From contig JAMCPX010000073.1 in assembly GCA_023382265.1 (NCBI GenBank), positions 1 through 63,935 of the forward strand: a stretch of DNA of 63,935 nt, in the 5' to 3' direction. The translations under genes were made by a program, and so were the position numbers. The notes beneath the pieces were generated by a model. That model searched no databases, was not told the DNA's origin, and worked only from the letters and a program-made list of their open reading frames with translations. Below, one piece after another: positions 60,869-63,935 of this stretch. Numbering within the stretch: position 1 is the stretch's first letter; every line of letters begins with the position of its first letter. The stretch comes from Deltaproteobacteria bacterium (GTDB lineage: Bacteria; JAMCPX01).

Positions 60869-61189
60869 TTACATCTGTTCTGAATTGAGACATTGATAAA
60901 TCCTGAAAAGATTGATCCCTGTTCTTTCAATGGTCATCAAGTCATGGGCAAGGTATCGGTTGGTAATACCGTATAAGGAGCAGTACACGCTCCGGTGTGC
61001 AGACATAAGTGCTTGGTGTATAGATGTAACCATATTGTCCAAGGGTGAAAAATAAACGGTCATTTTACACGTCGCCGTTTGATGAGCATATGCAGGCATT
61101 GCAATCAAAAGGAAAAAAGATATAACTACTGTTTTTATGGTTCTTCCCTGTAATTTTTCAACCGTTATCATAGTACAATTATTCAACAT
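60869..61189 (-). pseudogene. N-terminal remnant of a phospholipase-D-type nuclease
   Basis: 106 codons. A hydrophobic export signal (residues 18-35, cut after AYA) is followed by VYFSPLDNMVTSIHQALMSA and HRSVYCSLYGITNRYLAHDL, matching the first strands and helix of PLD/Nuc endonucleases (VYFSPxxxxxxxIxxxIxxAkxSIyixxYxfT). The frame ends before the H-x-K-x4-D catalytic motif, so it cannot be active. It is a truncated relic, or possibly a repurposed short secreted protein. Confidence 0.6.
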
Positions 61190-61314
61190 GCGTTTCTGGT
61201 TGTCAAACCTGATTTCTGAGACGAGCTATCATAAGGAATTTGAATGTCATTGCGCCGCATAGCACGAATTAGTCGTTCAATTAACGCAAATATACGGACG
61301 TTATCCCGAAGTGA

Positions 61315-61345
61315 TTGACAGGTGGATCATGCTTTATGTTATGAT
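61315..61345 (+). promoter_or_regulatory. Promoter of the frameshifted lipoprotein gene
   Basis: TTGACA (61315-61320) and TATGAT (61340-61345), spacing 19; TATGTT at 61335 gives 14. AAGGAGG follows at 61354-61360 and ATG at 61366. Confidence 0.5.
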
Positions 61346-61365
61346 GATATAAAAAGGAGGTTACC

Positions 61366-63494
61366 ATGCGTGCAAAATCTATTTATACATTCATAATTCT
61401 TGGAATGCTTGTCATGCTTCTTATCGCAGGATGTTCCGGTAGCAAGGGCACAACTGTTGTACACCAAGTCGTTCAAGGGTCGTCACCTGTTATCCAAAGT
61501 TTGTCCGTTCAGGGGCTGCCGTCTGCCCGGGGCGGTACGATCTCACAGCGACCGTGGTTGCGGGCAGTGAACAGGGACTTGGGCTGACCTATACATGGAC
61601 AGCGTACAACGGCTGGTCTGTCATCAGCGGGGGCAGTACACCTACTGCAACCATTAAAGCGCCCGATACCTACGCTGTAAGCGGCACGGCAACTGTAGAG
61701 GTGTCGGACACAAACGGCAGGTATGCGTTGGTCCCCATCCCGGTCAGCACGGTGGGCAACAGAGCACCGGTCATCAACGCTATCAGCGCATCGCCGAACC
61801 CTATAACACTCGGTGGTCTGATGGCTATAGCCGTAACAGCGTCTGACCCTGACGGCGATACGCCTTCATACACATGGCAGGCATCTCAGGGATGGACGAT
61901 TGCAACAGGACAGGGCACGAGCGCCATCACTGTTACAGCGCCAACTCAATATGGTGTTTCCGGGACGGTTACCGTTACCGTGGATGACGGCCATGGTAGC
62001 GCTGTGAGCTGGTCTTTACCGGTCAGCACATATTTCGAATTTCTTCCGTCAATCACCGTGTCTCCGCAGCCGGTCATTACTTCCACAACCTTGACCTGTA
62101 ACGGGTATTATCCCCTGAACAATACCCTTACCTTCAACTGGACTGTCGGTGGTTTACCGATAACGACCGGCAACCCTGGCGTCTGGAATTCACCGGGCTT
62201 ACCCGGGTCTTACGTAGTCGGTGTGACGGTGGAAGATGGGAATGGAATCGCAATCAGCACAACAACCCCGATACAGGTAAACAGTATAAGCCCCTGGCCA
62301 ATGTTCCATGGCAATATACAATTAACAGGACAAAGTCCCATAAATACAAGCTCAATAACCAACACAATTACATGGACAACCTCAACCATAACTCCAGGAG
62401 CAACAGTACAGCACGTGGGTTCGCCTGTGATCGGTGCAGACGGAACCATCTACATAGGGAATTCTGAACAAATTAGTGGTACTACCGATATCGGCTATTT
62501 GTATGCACTCAGCCCAACATACGGTACGGTCGAATGGATCTACCCAACCGGCCCTATGAGGTATCCGCCTGTGGTTGGTGCGGATGGGACAATCTATGCG
62601 GGGGCCCTTTGGCCGTACACTTCGGGGGCGGGTTCTACTGCCTGTATCTATGCGCTCTATCCGACAGGCGGTCTCAAGTGGAGTTACACCTCCTCTTCGG
62701 CCAATATAATTTACCCTCCGACGATCGGCGCGGACGGTACAATCTATGTGGCAATTAGTAGTAAGAATAATGGTAGCTATCTCTATGCACTCAACCCCAC
62801 CGACGGCTCGGTCAAATGGAGTACCCCAATCGGTTCAGGTGTTGTGGGAAATCTTCAAACACCACTGGCGATCGGCCCAGACGGGACAATCTATACACTA
62901 GGGACTAGCACGCCGGTTGGTTCATCATCACCGTATTCTTGTTTATATGCACTCAACCCAACAGACGGCTCGGTCAAGTGGGTCTTTTATGGTACAGGTG
63001 GTCTAAAATATGGACCTGAACCAGCGATCGGTACAGACGGGACTATCTATCTTGCGAACTATCAAAGTCTCTATGCAATCAATCCCAATGGCAGCTCCAA
63101 ATGGACGTTCACCTCTAGCGTGCCTATAGTGCCTATATTGACTACACCCGTAATCGATTCAAAAAAAGGGATGATAATTATAGGTAGAAGTACGGAATTG
63201 CAGGCCCTCAGCATCACAAACGGTGCTCTCAAATGGACATATCCCCCCTATCCCTATCCGTCAGCCTTTATGGTGTATTCCCAGCTGGCGATCGGTGCGG
63301 ACGGCATGATCTATTTCGGGGTTTCACTAGGTTTTTACTACCCCGAAAACATTTTTGCGCTCACATCGGCAGGAGGGCTGAACTGGTCGTACACAACCTC
63401 AAGCGACTCAGCGGTGAACACCACCCCGGCGATCGGTGCGGACGGTACGGTCTATTTCGGGACTGCGGATGGCTACGTCTATGCGTTTCACTGA
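61366..63494 (+). pseudogene. Lipoprotein with PKD-like domains and PQQ-type propeller, interrupted by a frameshift
   Basis: The N-terminal part (61366 to about 61540) has signal peptide and lipobox IAGC (Cys 23), then VIQSLSVQGLPSARGG. At the CCCGGGGCGGTACG stretch (near 61530-61541) one base seems missing; the rest continues in another frame as LTATVVAGSEQGLGLTYTWTA and runs to 63494. The joined protein has two PKD/Ig domains, and a PQQ/WD-like propeller with repeats of IGADGTIYVG and LYALNPTDGSVKW. It is a paralogue of the 30518 lipoprotein in its first half. Either a sequencing error in a G-run or a real phase-variable or decayed gene. Confidence 0.75.
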
Positions 63495-63557
63495 GAGGGA
63501 TTTCAGAAACTGAGGCGTTGCACCGTGGTTGTTCAATAAAAATGAAAAGGCGCATTC

Positions 63558-63584
63558 AAGGGCGGGTCAAAACCCGCCCTTTTT
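63558..63584 (+). terminator. Rho-independent terminator
   Basis: AAGGGCGGGT (63558-63567) pairs with ACCCGCCCTT (63572-63581), 4-base loop, then a T-run to 63584. Closes the lipoprotein transcript. Confidence 0.9.
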
Positions 63585-63662
63585 AGTTTCCTTTCTGTCT
63601 GCAAGATTCATAGGATAAACCACGTGCGTCCGGGAATTTGACCGTAGCAGAGCAGCAACCAC

Positions 63663-63697
63663 TTGACTGCGAAAAGCAGTGTTGTATAAGATACAAC
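63663..63697 (+). promoter_or_regulatory. Promoter of tRNA-Arg with overlapping palindrome
   Basis: TTGACT (63663-63668), 16-base spacer, TATAAG (63685-63690). A perfect inverted repeat GTTGTAT-AAG-ATACAAC (63681-63697) covers the -10, as an operator would. Confidence 0.6.
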
Positions 63698-63709
63698 AGT
63701 ATAAGTTCT

Positions 63710-63782
63710 GTGCCTGTAGCCCAGTGGATAGAGCGACGGACTCCGGCTTCGTAGGTCGGGGGTTCAAATCCCCCCAAGCACT
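63710..63782 (+). tRNA. tRNA-Arg (anticodon CCG), with mismatches
   Basis: 73 bases. Anticodon arm ACGGA-CTCCGGC-TTCGT with anticodon CCG; T arm GGGGG-TTCAAAT-CCCCC. Acceptor GTGCCTG/CAAGCAC has a C.A mismatch (5-68) and the D arm GCCC/GAGC another (12-23). The discriminator is T, where A or G is normal, and CCA is not encoded. The anticodon and T arms are intact. May be functional after processing, or a decaying copy. Confidence 0.75.
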
Positions 63783-63935
63783 CTTTAATCAAAAAAATTC
63801 CTCAATGCCTTGCATCGGGGTTTGCCATAAATTCCTCTCCAGGCCATGCTTCTCAGCCGGCGGTTTGAACCCGGGACTTTAGCCGCAGGACTTGCGCCTA
63901 AGGAGGAGTTACGCTTACGGAGGACTTTCTCATCA
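63783..63935. other. Window end with no gene, imperfect direct repeat
   Basis: No open frame with support. The stretch TGCGCCTAAGGAGGAGT (about 63892-63908) is followed by TACGCTTACGGAGGACT (63909-63925), a 17-base imperfect direct repeat matching at 13 positions. A T-arm-like sequence (CCGGGTTCAAACC on the minus strand) is present but not part of a foldable tRNA. Confidence 0.4.

Noticed and set aside
63840-63900. tRNA-like T arm on the minus strand
   Set aside because: CCGGGTTCAAACC is T-arm like, but the stem does not pair and no acceptor or anticodon arm could be folded.

Overview
The window is chromosomal DNA, roughly 40% G+C by eye, from a Gram-negative bacterium that looks deltaproteobacterial in the broad sense (Desulfobacterota/Myxococcota-like). 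Reasons: outer-membrane barrels and lipoproteins; a DUF4388-J-domain-TPR protein and an MXAN_5187-like protein, both of types I associate with that group; an ETF plus membrane Fe-S/CCG oxidoreductase pair, typical of anaerobes that oxidise acyl-CoA or make it syntrophically; and an AhbD-like radical SAM protein next to HemB, which points to the siroheme route of haem synthesis. The lineage is inferred from gene content; no 16S rRNA is present.

Layout. 1-153: start of a secreted protein that runs off the window. 323-890: dead IS256-like transposase. 935-13706, mostly minus strand: Ppx/GppA, DNA polymerase I, NAD(P)HX repair enzyme with a relic of acpS just upstream, a nitroreductase, Ste24-like protease, HEAT-repeat protein, P1 peptidase, a histidine kinase/HD-GYP response regulator pair, and HU with a terminator. 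13796-19042, plus strand: MXAN_5187-like protein, then a TetR regulator with a FadR-like operator over its own promoter, etfB, etfA and the membrane oxidoreductase. 19276-23296, minus: phasin-like protein, K+ channel, IlvE, DUF4388/DnaJ/TPR protein. 23366-29328, plus: SpoIID-like protein, GNAT acetyltransferase, a small membrane protein, PriA and an AnmK-like kinase. 29413-30197: VapC/Phd toxin-antitoxin operon with its promoter.

30518-32338: lipoprotein with a seven-unit, near-identical 120-bp repeat. 32637-36031: DUF488 protein, tRNA-Lys, SNF2 helicase. 36281-46531: MscS-type TM-helix protein, YhaM-like nuclease, ABC exporter, MutM, EIIA-Ntr, alcohol dehydrogenase, DUF4398-like/barrel protein, RDD and DUF4177 proteins, AhbD-like enzyme. 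46548-51777: HemB, DUF456, AccD, a class-II-type phosphodiesterase and a Crp-family regulator side by side, ApgM. 51881-54427: a perfect TGTGA-N6-TCACA site placed like a class II CRP promoter in front of a lipoprotein and an outer-membrane protein. 54492-56277: tightly coupled ECF sigma / anti-sigma / small protein / DUF3106 operon with a Met-rich tail on the anti-sigma factor. 56388-58733: large secreted protein with a C-terminal membrane tail. 58858-60810: porin, then rplU-rpmA. 60869-63494: relic of a PLD nuclease and a frameshifted lipoprotein that is a paralogue of the one at 30518. 63710-63782: tRNA-Arg(CCG) with two A.C mismatches.

The most interesting parts are the ECF/Met-rich/DUF3106 operon, the cyclic-nucleotide circuit (Crp + phosphodiesterase + nearby CRP-type site), the ETF redox operon with its palindromic operator, the two lipoproteins that share a front half but carry different propellers, and several decayed genes and foldback repeats showing ongoing genome erosion.
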